Below, one piece after another: positions 1 to 7,708 of a stretch of 10,364 nucleotides of DNA. Below the pieces are notes generated by a model that was given only the letters and a program-made list of their open reading frames with translations, did no database searches and was not told the origin of the DNA. The stretch comes from Spirochaetaceae bacterium (GTDB taxonomy: Bacteria; Spirochaetota; Spirochaetia; SZUA-6; Bin103), in the NCBI GenBank assembly GCA_026710565.1, contig JAPOQV010000159.1:1-10364 (forward strand), read 5' to 3'. Both the position numbers and the translations under genes were made by a program. The number at the start of each line of letters is the position of its first letter. Position 1 is the first letter of the stretch.

Positions 1-102
1 CAGATTATCGAGCTGAAGACGATGGTGCGGGTGGCGGAGGTGCTGGACTCGGACCTGAAGTTGGTGATCCAGCCGCGACCTCCGCTGCGCTCCCGCGCGT
101 GA
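1..102 (+). CDS. C-terminal end of a probable HTH (XRE-like) regulator, cut by the window edge
   Basis: Frame 1 is open from the window edge to a TGA at 100-102 and encodes 33 residues. These read ELKTMVRVAEVLDSDLKLVI followed by a short Pro/Arg tail. The pattern 'lkTm.rvAe.Ld.dLklv' resembles the end of many XRE/HigA-type antitoxin or repressor proteins, where the last helix is followed by a beta strand. The DNA-binding helices would lie before the window, so the assignment rests only on this tail. Its stop codon overlaps a GTG (99-102), and a second plus-strand reading begins just downstream, so the two may have formed a pair. Another small regulator family could end the same way. Confidence 0.45.
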   Translation, partial: QIIELKTMVRVAEVLDSDLKLVIQPRPPLRSRA

Positions 103-179
103 ACGTGCGCGGCGCCACGTCCGCCGGAGGCGCCGATAGCCCGAAATTCGCGGTGCCACCTGCCGGAGTTCCCGCACAA

Positions 180-480
180 ATGCCGACCGACTCCACCGAC
201 GTCACGTTCCACTATCCGCCAGAGCTCTTCAACCTGCTGGTTGATGCGGTTCCGCTGCTGAACAAGACCAAGAAGGACCTGCTGCTCTTTCTTGCGGGGG
301 CCGGTGTCGCGGACGACATACTGCGTGATTTGCCTATCCATCAGAATATGCGTCAAAGAACAGATAATAAGTCGTACTGTTCAGTTAGAGCATGGAGCAG
401 CCGCCGCGTCTTCTCCAACCGCGTGAACACCTCGCACTCGGTGCTTCGCAGCGTGTTGTCCGCAACATCGGGTGGCAATG
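180..480 (+). pseudogene. Broken gene: N-terminal fragment of an unassigned, possibly abortive-infection-type protein
   Basis: From an ATG at 180, preceded by a GGAG about ten bases upstream, the frame reads MPTDSTDVTFHYPPELFNLL, then about 30 more protein-like residues (DAVPLLNKTKKDLLLFLAGAGV and a little beyond, to about 335). From memory, a YPPELF...LLxDxxPxL start followed by a 'K.LLLF..GAGV' stretch resembles the N-terminus of large defence-associated proteins annotated as abortive-infection-like. I could not verify this. After about 335 the frame stays open only because it runs antisense to drmB, and it no longer looks like protein. A different frame at about 392-480 reads REHLALGASQRVV, which could be the continuation after a frameshift. 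The gene therefore seems truncated or decayed, and its 3' part is absent because drmB ends at 504 on the other strand. An alternative start is the GTG at 99, which lacks a visible ribosome binding site. Confidence 0.4.
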
Positions 481-503
481 TTCTCGGCCACATCACCGCC
501 ATG
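336..503. other. AT-rich junction between the broken plus-strand gene and the convergent end of drmB
   Basis: Bases 341-390 contain 18 G or C in 50 (36%), far below the GC-rich genes on either side. The segment separates the last convincing codons of the plus-strand fragment from the drmB stop codon at 504-506. A weak inverted repeat, GAACAG (358-363) and CTGTTC (377-382), lies inside it with a 13-base loop and no T-tract, so it is not a convincing terminator. No gene on either strand and no recognisable attachment site or target duplication could be seen. It may be an insertion or recombination boundary of the defence operon. Confidence 0.4.
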
Positions 504-2345
504 TCACGTCCTCTGGATCAGCGGTGCGAAGTACCCGACATGGGGGGCGTCCGGCAAACCGACGAGCGCAGCCCTGTCGAGGAACCGATTGTATTCCTCG
601 CAGGCGGTCTCAGGCGCGAGCACGCAGGCATGACATGCCGCAAGGGACAGGCCATCAGCCCCAGCGACCATACCTTCGATGCACAACGGGTCGGAGGAAC
701 ACCATTCCATCGCCCGGATCGCCGCCTCGACGGCCCGCTGGATACGGTGGGCTTCGCCCTGCCGTTGCAAACCGCCGAGCGTGCCGTCGGAATCGGAGGT
801 GGCGGTATAGATCAGAAGCCCCGCCATGCCGTCGGTCCCGTCGCTCACATAGAGGCGTTCGCGCAACGCAGCGGTCGAGTAGCCGCATTCCAGCGTGAGC
901 TGGCGCATGAGCGCATGCGCGAACCTGTGCGCCAGCAGATAGCGCGGCGTTATCGGCCAAGCGGGCTCGCCCTCGCCGTACCGCCGGTGCCATTCGATCC
1001 GCCACAGCTCATCGACGCGTCGCGCGCGCGACGTCACTTCGTCCTGAGTTTCCCAGGCGTGGAGCGTGTCCTGATTGAAGGCGAGGAAGATGCCTTCGCC
1101 GCGGACCTCCACCGCCGGGAGCCAGCCGGGGTCGCCGACGGCGATCGCCGCGATGTCCGGGCTGTCCTCGTCGCCCGGCGGATTGATCCGCGTGAAGCCC
1201 TTCAGGGCGCGCACCTCGCGCAGTCGGACGACGCGGACGACGTTGCTGAGGAAGGGGTCCAGGCTGTCGGGCACAGCTACGTTGCGCACCTCGAATTCCC
1301 GCGTATCGCTTTCCCGCGTGTCCGCGCCGGAGACGAACTGTCTGTATTCTTCCTGGCGGATGTTCAAGATGGCGTCGTCGTTGTACCGGGTCAGTCGATC
1401 CTCGATCTGACGTGCAAGCGCGTCGGGGCTCAGGCCGAGTTCACGCAGGACCGGTTCAAGATCACCCTGGGCGAGGATGCGGATGAGGGTCGCGCGGTCC
1501 TCGGGCCTCGTCGTGACAATCGGGTTCCAGTAAACGCCGAGCGCTTCCTGTATTGCATCCGACCACGGCGGAATGCTAAGCGCCGACTCGATCACGGGGA
1601 AATACAGGTTCGATGCACCGCGTTGCAGTGCACGCGGCTCGCAATCGCATGTCTCGTTCGCTACGGCGAGCCAGGGACGCCGGCCGCGGCAGCGGAAGCC
1701 GCGCCAGGTCTGGGCGCTGAACACCCCGTCCATCGAGCGCCGCGCCGCGCAGTCGCGGCAGCTCAGAACCAGACCGGCGAGTCCGGGCCGTTCCGACCTG
1801 AGATAGAGATCGGCGCGTTCCTTCTTCCTGCAATCGGCCTTGTGCCCGACCCAGATATGCCACGGGAAATCGTCCAGATGTCCCTTGGAGCAGGCCATGA
1901 CAAAGCGGATCGGCACCGCGAATATTCTGCGCTGACCCGGCGCTTTGCGCGTGCAGCCTGCGCAGAACCGGTAAGCCCGGCCGGGCTCCTGAGACCAGCG
2001 GCGCGCCGGGGCGAGGCGGTCGCATTGGGGGCATTGCAGCCATTCCGGAAACCGCGCCGCGACAAGGGTGCGGCCATCGGGATTGCCCAGACCGTCCCGC
2101 CAGTTCTCATCCACGACCGGCGGCAGTCGGAATCCGCCGACGGAGAGTTTTCGCTGCAAACGCGGCTCGGTGATCCTCTGCGGATTGGCCAGCCCGGCCG
2201 GCGGGAAGGACCTGTCCCATTCCTCGAGCCCGGCCGCCACGGCCGATACGGGCGCGCCGTCGGCGCGAAAGTCCACGACGGAACCCGGCCCGAAAGTCAT
2301 GACGGCGGCGCTTCTGCGCAATTCTCCCAGCCGGTTATTCGCCAT
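504..2345 (-). CDS. drmB: DrmB-like DISARM protein with C-terminal DUF1998 domain
   Basis: This 613-residue protein is the partner of the DrmA helicase; in DISARM the two form the core complex that engages incoming DNA in the cytoplasm. The N-terminus (NRLGELRRSAAVMTFGPGSVV) is typical of DrmB-type proteins. Paired cysteines that could bind zinc lie near residues 105/108 and 128/131 (CPQC...CAGC), 196/199 (CRDC) and 233/235 (CDC). A conserved ACSKGHLDDFPW stretch lies near 151-162. The DUF1998 signature covers about 470-600: RYLLAHRFAHALMRQL, GMAGLLIYT, then a cysteine cluster CSSDPLC...ACHACVLAPETACE, ending NRFLDRAALVG. Family knowledge (DUF1998 next to or fused with SF2 helicases, as in MrfB and DrmB) supports the call. 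The ATG at 2345 overlaps the drmA stop by 11 bases and has a strong GGGAGGG ribosome binding site at 2351-2357. It is the last gene of the operon. No drmC follows; the next sequence is a convergent broken gene. Confidence 0.88.
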   Translation of the reverse strand: MANNRLGELRRSAAVMTFGPGSVVDFRADGAPVSAVAAGLEEWDRSFPPAGLANPQRITEPRLQRKLSVGGFRLPPVVDENWRDGLGNPDGRTLVAARFPEWLQCPQCDRLAPARRWSQEPGRAYRFCAGCTRKAPGQRRIFAVPIRFVMACSKGHLDDFPWHIWVGHKADCRKKERADLYLRSERPGLAGLVLSCRDCAARRSMDGVFSAQTWRGFRCRGRRPWLAVANETCDCEPRALQRGASNLYFPVIESALSIPPWSDAIQEALGVYWNPIVTTRPEDRATLIRILAQGDLEPVLRELGLSPDALARQIEDRLTRYNDDAILNIRQEEYRQFVSGADTRESDTREFEVRNVAVPDSLDPFLSNVVRVVRLREVRALKGFTRINPPGDEDSPDIAAIAVGDPGWLPAVEVRGEGIFLAFNQDTLHAWETQDEVTSRARRVDELWRIEWHRRYGEGEPAWPITPRYLLAHRFAHALMRQLTLECGYSTAALRERLYVSDGTDGMAGLLIYTATSDSDGTLGGLQRQGEAHRIQRAVEAAIRAMEWCSSDPLCIEGMVAGADGLSLAACHACVLAPETACEEYNRFLDRAALVGLPDAPHVGYFAPLIQRT

Positions 2346-5300
2346 CGCCGCCCTCCCTTGATGTGCGTTCGCGCAGCCATTCGGCGAGCCTGAACCGCGT
2401 GGCGGCCTCGACGCTGCGCATGTTGTTCAGCGTCGGCCAAGCTTCGCCCGGCATGCGGCCCATCGCCCGCAACGTTGCGGCGCGTTCCGCATCCTGAAGC
2501 AGCGAGCTGCGAACGTGCCGGGTCCAGTAGCTTCGCGGCGCGCGGAACTCCCATGTGTCGAGACAGCGCTCCAACTCCAGCCTGACGGCCGCTTCCTCCG
2601 GATCGATTGCCGCCGCGCGCTCGACGATGTCGTCTATGAGGTCCTTAGCGGCATCGATCGCGTCGTTGTCGAGCGCGGGCCGGTCGATCATGCCGGGCGC
2701 CATATGCCGCACCAGAGCCACCAGCACCGCGTGCAGCGCGCGATCACGCGCGCGCGATGCAAACGGCGTCACGCTGGTCGGCTCGACATCCCGATACAGG
2801 GTTTCGTGCCAGGTCGGGAAGCTTTCGTAATGCGACCGGTCTCGGGCCTTGGCATTGTTGAGCACGGCGACGACGAACCCCGGCACATCGCCGCGCCCGA
2901 CGCGGCTCGTCGCCTGAATGTATTCGGCGATGCCCTTGGGCTGACCGTTGACCAGCATCAGGCCGAGACGCGGAATATCGACGCCGACGCTGAGCATGTT
3001 CGTCGCAAGGACGACATCGAGCGCGCCCTGATCGGCGGCACGAATTGCGAGCCTGTCCAGCATGTCCCGGACTTCGGCCTGCGTACGCCTCGAAGTCAGT
3101 TCTTCGATAAACTCTGGCTGACGGGCCGTCTCGCCGCGCCGCTGCGCGATCGAAGCAAGGCTGTCATTCACGTCGTCCTGCATCAGGACGAGGGCGCCGC
3201 CCAGCTCGCGCAGCGAGTTGAAATACGACACCAGCGTCCAGTATGGATCGCGCGCGGCGTCATCGGTCGTAGCGCCGTACGCGGACTGGAGAAGCGAGGC
3301 AGCCACGCCCTGGAGGGTGAATTTCGCTGACCGGCCCGCCGTGGTTACGCCCGCATAGACGCGGCCGGGCGCGTCGCGGTTCACCACGGCGAATGCGGAA
3401 TCCGAGGCGTCCAGACACGACGGGGGAAACTGCGCCGTCTCGCGGTCGAACAGGGCGGCTACCTGTTCGGAGGCCCGCCGAATCGTCGCCGTCGAGCCGA
3501 TGACTTTGGGACGCGCGCCCTTTGCTGCAAACATCCGGTCGATCGCGACTTCATAAAGTCCGGCGACTGTGCCGAGCGGGCCGGAAATCAGATGCAACTC
3601 GTCCTGCAGAATAAGATCGGGCGGCGTACCGGCGCGCAGCCCGAACAAACCGTTGATTTCCTTGCGCCGAACGATCTGCGCGAACTTGTCGATCGTGCCG
3701 ATCAGCAGCGTCGGCCGCATCCGGTACACATCCTCGTCCACGGTCCAGACGGGGAGCGGGGTATCGGGATCGCACAGGAGGCAATCTTCGTTCTCGCAGC
3801 GGACGTGAATCGCGTTTGCCTGTTCGTCGTGTTCCCAGGTGAGCGGTTCACGGCAGGCCGGGCAATGCACGAGCTGCCTGGGCGTCGGCTGGTCCGGCGC
3901 ACCGTCGAGTGCCGCGGCGGCGTCACTCACCCGGTTCGGTACGGCATCGCCCCCGACCCAGAGACCGATCGAGAACGGCGTGCTCCCCAGTTCCCGGCGT
4001 GGTACGCCGGCTTCGCGGATGCGTCCGCGCCGTATCGCCTCGCAGGCGAGCAGGACGGAGGCGGCGCGCGCAAATTGCTGCGTAGTCAGCAGGCGCAGCG
4101 TGTACCGCATGATGGCGGCGACGCCATCCCCCGCGTCCGGATCGTCCCCGGCGGACAGCCTTCTGTAGAAGGCGAGGAAGGCGATGAGGGCGAGATAGGC
4201 TTCCGTCTTGCCGCCGCCGGTCGGGAACCACAACAGGTCCATAATCCGGCGTTCCGGATGCTCACGGTCGGCGACGGATGCCGCGGCAAGCAGGATGAAG
4301 CCGAGCTGGAACGGCCGCCATGCAAGGGGACCGCGCGCGCTTTTCTCAGGATCCCAACCGTGCTGCATGTCCATTGCGAGATTGGCCAAGCGAAAGGCGC
4401 GCGCCATCGCGGCGTCTTCAGCAATGCGCGTCGCGCCGGCGGACATGCGGTCGTGGACTTCGCGGCAAATCGCGATGTTCTTTTCGGCCTGGTCCCGGAA
4501 TTCTTCGGGCAGCGACGCAACTTCCGCTTCCCTGTCTTCGAGCCAACGCTCATAGGCGGCGGGGAGCTGGTGCAGGGCGCCGCCGAGCTTGTTCGGCGTC
4601 GCCATAGCCAGCCACCGCGCCGACAGCGGTTTCAGCGGCCCGTCGGCGCGCAGTGCGTCGAACAGCTCGTGACCAGCCGCGCTGGTCCCCGGAACAGTGG
4701 CCGTGGGAATCCAGCTTGTGGCGACCATCTCAGCTGTCGCCGAGGCGGTTCCCGCCTCCCATTCCACCGAACAGGTATGACCGGTCGCGAATTCGTGGGC
4801 GTTGCGGTACAGCAGTGCCGCGGAGCGATCGTCGTCATCGAGCACCGCCCGCCGCGACGGCCGCGCCACTAGTACGGTGCCCTGCCGTGAGCGAATCTCC
4901 ACGCGGGTCTGGAACAGCGTGAGCCGCTCGATTCCGTCGCGGCCCTCGTCTTCATCGGGTTCGGCCTGGTTCAACAAGGTGACCGTGGCGAGCGTGCCGC
5001 CCGACCATGGTGCTGTGCGTATGTGCAGTCTCACGCCTGCCGGCGCGCCGTGCGGTTCGAGATCGACGAAGCGCGAGGTGTCTTCCAGCGTGACGCCGTC
5101 CACGGGTATGTCATGCGCCCGGCGGCGCCATTCCGTGCGCCGCCGGGCACCGCCGCCGCCCCCTTTCTGTTTCTCCGCGTCCGACTCGTCGAGAACGACG
5201 GGCTCGTAGGTTGCGAAGTGAACCGCCACGTCGAGTCCTGGGCTCCCTTCCGTCGCCGCGCGCGCGGCGACGGATATGCCCGCCGAACAGGGCCGCACGA

Positions 5301-5523
5301 GACCGACCAGCGAGACCTCTTCTTCCTCGGCGCCGCCGTCGGTTTCGCTGTCATCCCCGCTGGACAGGCCGAGGCGTTCGTCCTCCTCCGCCCCCATGCG
5401 GGTTTCCCGCGGCCACAAGATGCCCGTCAGATAGACGTCCGAAGGGCGCGAGGTCAGGACCTCGTCCGCCGTGTACGGCCCCACCAGATCGCATCTCAGC
5501 CGGTCGAGAAGACTGTCACGCAT
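2335..5523 (-). CDS. drmA: DrmA-like DISARM superfamily 2 helicase
   Basis: A 1062-residue ATP-dependent helicase/translocase and the core motor of DISARM. About 430 N-terminal residues precede the motor and include acidic stretches and a basic GGGGGARRR insert near 121-129. SF2 motifs, numbered from the chosen start, are Walker A FPTGGGKTEAYL (about 433-444), motif II as QDELHLISG (about 640-648, DELH instead of DEAD/DEAH), motif III GSTAT (676-680), motif V NMLSVGVDIPRLGLMLVNG (842-860) and motif VI QATSRVGRGDVPG (870-882). Between the A and B motifs is a cysteine group, CPAC (554-557) and C...CLLC (576-584), that could bind zinc. DELH together with 'SRVGRG.vPGfvv' followed by 'ARDRSHYE' is what I associate with DrmA. 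The ATG at 5523 is chosen over one at 5550 because GGAAGG (5531-5536) lies 7 bases before it and the overlap with the upstream helicase shrinks to 8 bases. drmB overlaps its end. A generic DUF1998-associated helicase is the alternative, but the drmB neighbour makes DISARM likely. Confidence 0.88.
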   Translation of the reverse strand: MRDSLLDRLRCDLVGPYTADEVLTSRPSDVYLTGILWPRETRMGAEEDERLGLSSGDDSETDGGAEEEEVSLVGLVRPCSAGISVAARAATEGSPGLDVAVHFATYEPVVLDESDAEKQKGGGGGARRRTEWRRRAHDIPVDGVTLEDTSRFVDLEPHGAPAGVRLHIRTAPWSGGTLATVTLLNQAEPDEDEGRDGIERLTLFQTRVEIRSRQGTVLVARPSRRAVLDDDDRSAALLYRNAHEFATGHTCSVEWEAGTASATAEMVATSWIPTATVPGTSAAGHELFDALRADGPLKPLSARWLAMATPNKLGGALHQLPAAYERWLEDREAEVASLPEEFRDQAEKNIAICREVHDRMSAGATRIAEDAAMARAFRLANLAMDMQHGWDPEKSARGPLAWRPFQLGFILLAAASVADREHPERRIMDLLWFPTGGGKTEAYLALIAFLAFYRRLSAGDDPDAGDGVAAIMRYTLRLLTTQQFARAASVLLACEAIRRGRIREAGVPRRELGSTPFSIGLWVGGDAVPNRVSDAAAALDGAPDQPTPRQLVHCPACREPLTWEHDEQANAIHVRCENEDCLLCDPDTPLPVWTVDEDVYRMRPTLLIGTIDKFAQIVRRKEINGLFGLRAGTPPDLILQDELHLISGPLGTVAGLYEVAIDRMFAAKGARPKVIGSTATIRRASEQVAALFDRETAQFPPSCLDASDSAFAVVNRDAPGRVYAGVTTAGRSAKFTLQGVAASLLQSAYGATTDDAARDPYWTLVSYFNSLRELGGALVLMQDDVNDSLASIAQRRGETARQPEFIEELTSRRTQAEVRDMLDRLAIRAADQGALDVVLATNMLSVGVDIPRLGLMLVNGQPKGIAEYIQATSRVGRGDVPGFVVAVLNNAKARDRSHYESFPTWHETLYRDVEPTSVTPFASRARDRALHAVLVALVRHMAPGMIDRPALDNDAIDAAKDLIDDIVERAAAIDPEEAAVRLELERCLDTWEFRAPRSYWTRHVRSSLLQDAERAATLRAMGRMPGEAWPTLNNMRSVEAATRFRLAEWLRERTSREGGDGE

Positions 5524-7708
5524 TTCGCCGCCTTCCTGGTCCGCGCGCAAACGGGAAGAACGCCGTGCTGTAGCCCAGCACTAGCGGCGCTAGCAGGATC
5601 CCGCTGCTTCGCCAGGGCTCGTGGAGCGTCTCGCGCTCCGGCGCATCCGGCGGCAAAACGACCGTGCAGACGCCGCGCACATGCAGATGCCGGATCGTGT
5701 CGGGCGGCCGTCGCCGGCCGCCGCCGAGCTTCGCCTGCACGGCGTTTGCGACGGTGAACAGATCGGCGTTGACCGACTGCGACAAAACCGCGAGACACTG
5801 CCCCTGTCCGTCTTCCTTGAGCCGATATGCAAATCCAGCATTCCGATCGGCTTCGGCGACGAGCGACACGGTCTCGTCCGCGAAGCTGCGAATCCGGGTT
5901 TGCGCAGCGCGCACGGCGGCGGGACGCTGAAAGAAACTGCGCCCCGCCAAGCCTTCGGCGCGTATATCGGCGTCATGGCCGATCTCGAGCTGCGCGCGCG
6001 GCTTGTTGTCCTTCGTCTGAAGGCAATACGTTCTGCCGGAGGCCTCGACCCGCTTTGCGAACTGTCGCCAGCCACGGCCGACCAGAAGCCGCGAGCGTCC
6101 GCGCGTCGCGCCGACGAACACGACTCGCGCCTCTTCGTCCTGGTCCACATTGCGACCCTGCGTGTCGGCCAGCATCAGGTGCACGGTGTCCGCCTCGCGC
6201 CCCTTGGAGGCGTGTATCGTACCGACGATGGGGCCGTGCAGTCCCAGCTCGGCATGACACAGTTCCGCCGGCGGCTGTTTGCGTCCGAGGCGCTGCCGCA
6301 ACAGGCGCATCTCCACAACGGTCTGCGTGCGGCCCGCGATGCGGACCAGATGCGCCCATGCGTCATCGACGTCGAATGTCGCCAGCGATGTGCCGTGTAC
6401 TCTGTCGGCCCAAAGCGCCATGAACCTGTCGCGGCTCAGATCGGCGTCCGTATATTCGGAAAGCGCCCCGCCGATCCAGGGTGCGAGGCACACCGGCAGC
6501 CCCGACATCCGGACGCGATGTGGAATGCCGTTCCTGGTCAGCATCGAGGTGGTGAGCAAGACGTCGCAGCGCCTGCGATAGAGGATGAACGCGTCCTCAA
6601 GCTCGGCCAGCGCCGCATCGTCAACATGCAACGCTTCGCCATGCGCAAGACTGATGACCTCGTCCTTGATTTCCGCGAGCTTGTCGCCGTTCTCACCTAC
6701 AGCGGCCAGCACCTTGCGACGGGTATCTGAGAATATCGTCAGCAGTTGCGGCGAGCCGGTGCGATGCACCTGCGTCAGTTCGAATTCCCTGAACGCCCCC
6801 GCCATGCCGCGGCGGATTGTCTCGGGCAGTGGCGGTTCCCCGGCTTCTCCTTCCCGGACCTCCCGGTCATCCGCGAAGCCGTAGATGGCCTGGGCCTCGT
6901 CTGCGAATACCGTGGCGCCGCAGTCTGGTGACAGTTTGCCGACAATCTCCACGACCAAGTCCGCGCGAACGCCGACAATGTCCTGCGCCTCGTCAACGAC
7001 CAGATGTTCCACCGTTTCAAGATAGTCGCCGACGTTCTCGTCCTGCCGGACAAGATCGCGTACACGTTCGATGTTTTCTTCGTAGGTGCCTAGCATTTTC
7101 GCTTCTTCGTCGAAGCCCGAATGGATCGTCCAGGCGTGCGAATCCAGCGTTGCGATCTTGACGGCATATGCGGCCGATGCGTCTTCGAGATAGGCGGCGA
7201 TCCGGTCCCTGATCTCGCGCACCGCAGTGCGCGTGAAACTGATCAGCCAGATGCGGCTCCGCTCCCGACCGCTCTGGGCGATCAACTGCGAGACCCGCGC
7301 ACAGGCGACCGCCGTCTTGCCCGTGCCCGGACCGGCCCCGACCAGCAACCGGTCTGCGGGCGGTGCGTCGATTACCTGCCGCTGTGATTCGTCCCACTCT
7401 ATGAGGGCAGGTGGAACGACGTGAAATTCGGGGGCGGCCTCGCTGTTATCCATATCGGTCGCCTCCGTCGTCGGCGGGTAATCGGCAGGCGCGATGCCGT
7501 CGAGCCAGACCTCGCCGCCGTTTACCAGCGGCCGAAATTCTTTTTTGTATTTGACGACGGGCATTCCATCGAGATGGCGCAGGGGACGCGTCACCCGCGC
7601 CATCTCCCGTCCCTGCCTGAATATCCGTACCTCGATTTGCGCCATGACTATGCTTTCGAAATCTTCCGCGCGCGGCCGTGGCCTCACGTGGTTGCGTTGC
7701 GCATTCAC
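5516..7708 (-). CDS. UvrD/Rep-like superfamily 1 DNA helicase, DISARM-associated
   Basis: A 730-residue SF1 helicase with the full motif set: Q-motif-like WDESQRQVIDAP (about 105-116), Walker A GAGPGTGKT (124-132), motif Ia SFTRTAVREI (157-166), motif II VVDEAQD (237-243), motif III ADEAQAIYGF (269-278), motif IV region around CDVLLTTS (381-388), motif V GTIHASKGREADTVHL (496-511) and motif VI FVGATRGRSRLLV (531-543). It therefore probably unwinds or translocates on single-stranded DNA in the 3'-to-5' sense of UvrD/PcrA/Rep. The first 100 residues and the last 180 match nothing I recognise and may carry partner or DNA contacts. The GTG at 7708 overlaps the vsr stop by 4 bases (GTGA); an ATG at 7645 preceded by GAAAG is a possible later start. 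Its 3' end overlaps drmA. It occupies the operon position of an accessory component beside drmAB, where canonical loci carry drmD or drmE, but I cannot equate it with either. Confidence 0.85.
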   Translation of the reverse strand: MNAQRNHVRPRPRAEDFESIVMAQIEVRIFRQGREMARVTRPLRHLDGMPVVKYKKEFRPLVNGGEVWLDGIAPADYPPTTEATDMDNSEAAPEFHVVPPALIEWDESQRQVIDAPPADRLLVGAGPGTGKTAVACARVSQLIAQSGRERSRIWLISFTRTAVREIRDRIAAYLEDASAAYAVKIATLDSHAWTIHSGFDEEAKMLGTYEENIERVRDLVRQDENVGDYLETVEHLVVDEAQDIVGVRADLVVEIVGKLSPDCGATVFADEAQAIYGFADDREVREGEAGEPPLPETIRRGMAGAFREFELTQVHRTGSPQLLTIFSDTRRKVLAAVGENGDKLAEIKDEVISLAHGEALHVDDAALAELEDAFILYRRRCDVLLTTSMLTRNGIPHRVRMSGLPVCLAPWIGGALSEYTDADLSRDRFMALWADRVHGTSLATFDVDDAWAHLVRIAGRTQTVVEMRLLRQRLGRKQPPAELCHAELGLHGPIVGTIHASKGREADTVHLMLADTQGRNVDQDEEARVVFVGATRGRSRLLVGRGWRQFAKRVEASGRTYCLQTKDNKPRAQLEIGHDADIRAEGLAGRSFFQRPAAVRAAQTRIRSFADETVSLVAEADRNAGFAYRLKEDGQGQCLAVLSQSVNADLFTVANAVQAKLGGGRRRPPDTIRHLHVRGVCTVVLPPDAPERETLHEPWRSSGILLAPLVLGYSTAFFPFARGPGRRRNA
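5531..5536 (-). promoter_or_regulatory. Ribosome binding site that sets the drmA start
   Basis: GGAAGG on the minus strand lies 7 bases before the ATG at 5521-5523. It decides between this start and the in-frame ATG at 5550, which has no comparable purine run. It sits inside the last codons of the upstream SF1 helicase gene, consistent with translational coupling. Confidence 0.6.

Noticed and set aside
358..382. Inverted repeat GAACAG/CTGTTC as a possible terminator for the convergent genes
   Set aside because: Only six base pairs with a 13-base AT-rich loop and no following T-run on either strand.
99..2393. A 764-residue plus-strand open frame spanning the start of the window and the whole of drmB
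   Set aside because: Only its first part, to about 335, looks like protein. The rest is the antisense of drmB, whose DUF1998 and cysteine motifs are unmistakable; GC-rich coding DNA often leaves long open frames on the opposite strand.
3592..4872. A 426-residue plus-strand open frame
   Set aside because: It lies antisense to the motor core of drmA, including the Walker A and DELH motifs, and its translation shows no domain-like pattern.
5524..5550. ATG at 5550 as the drmA start
   Set aside because: It adds only nine residues, has no good ribosome binding site and lengthens the overlap. The ATG at 5523 has GGAAGG at ideal spacing.
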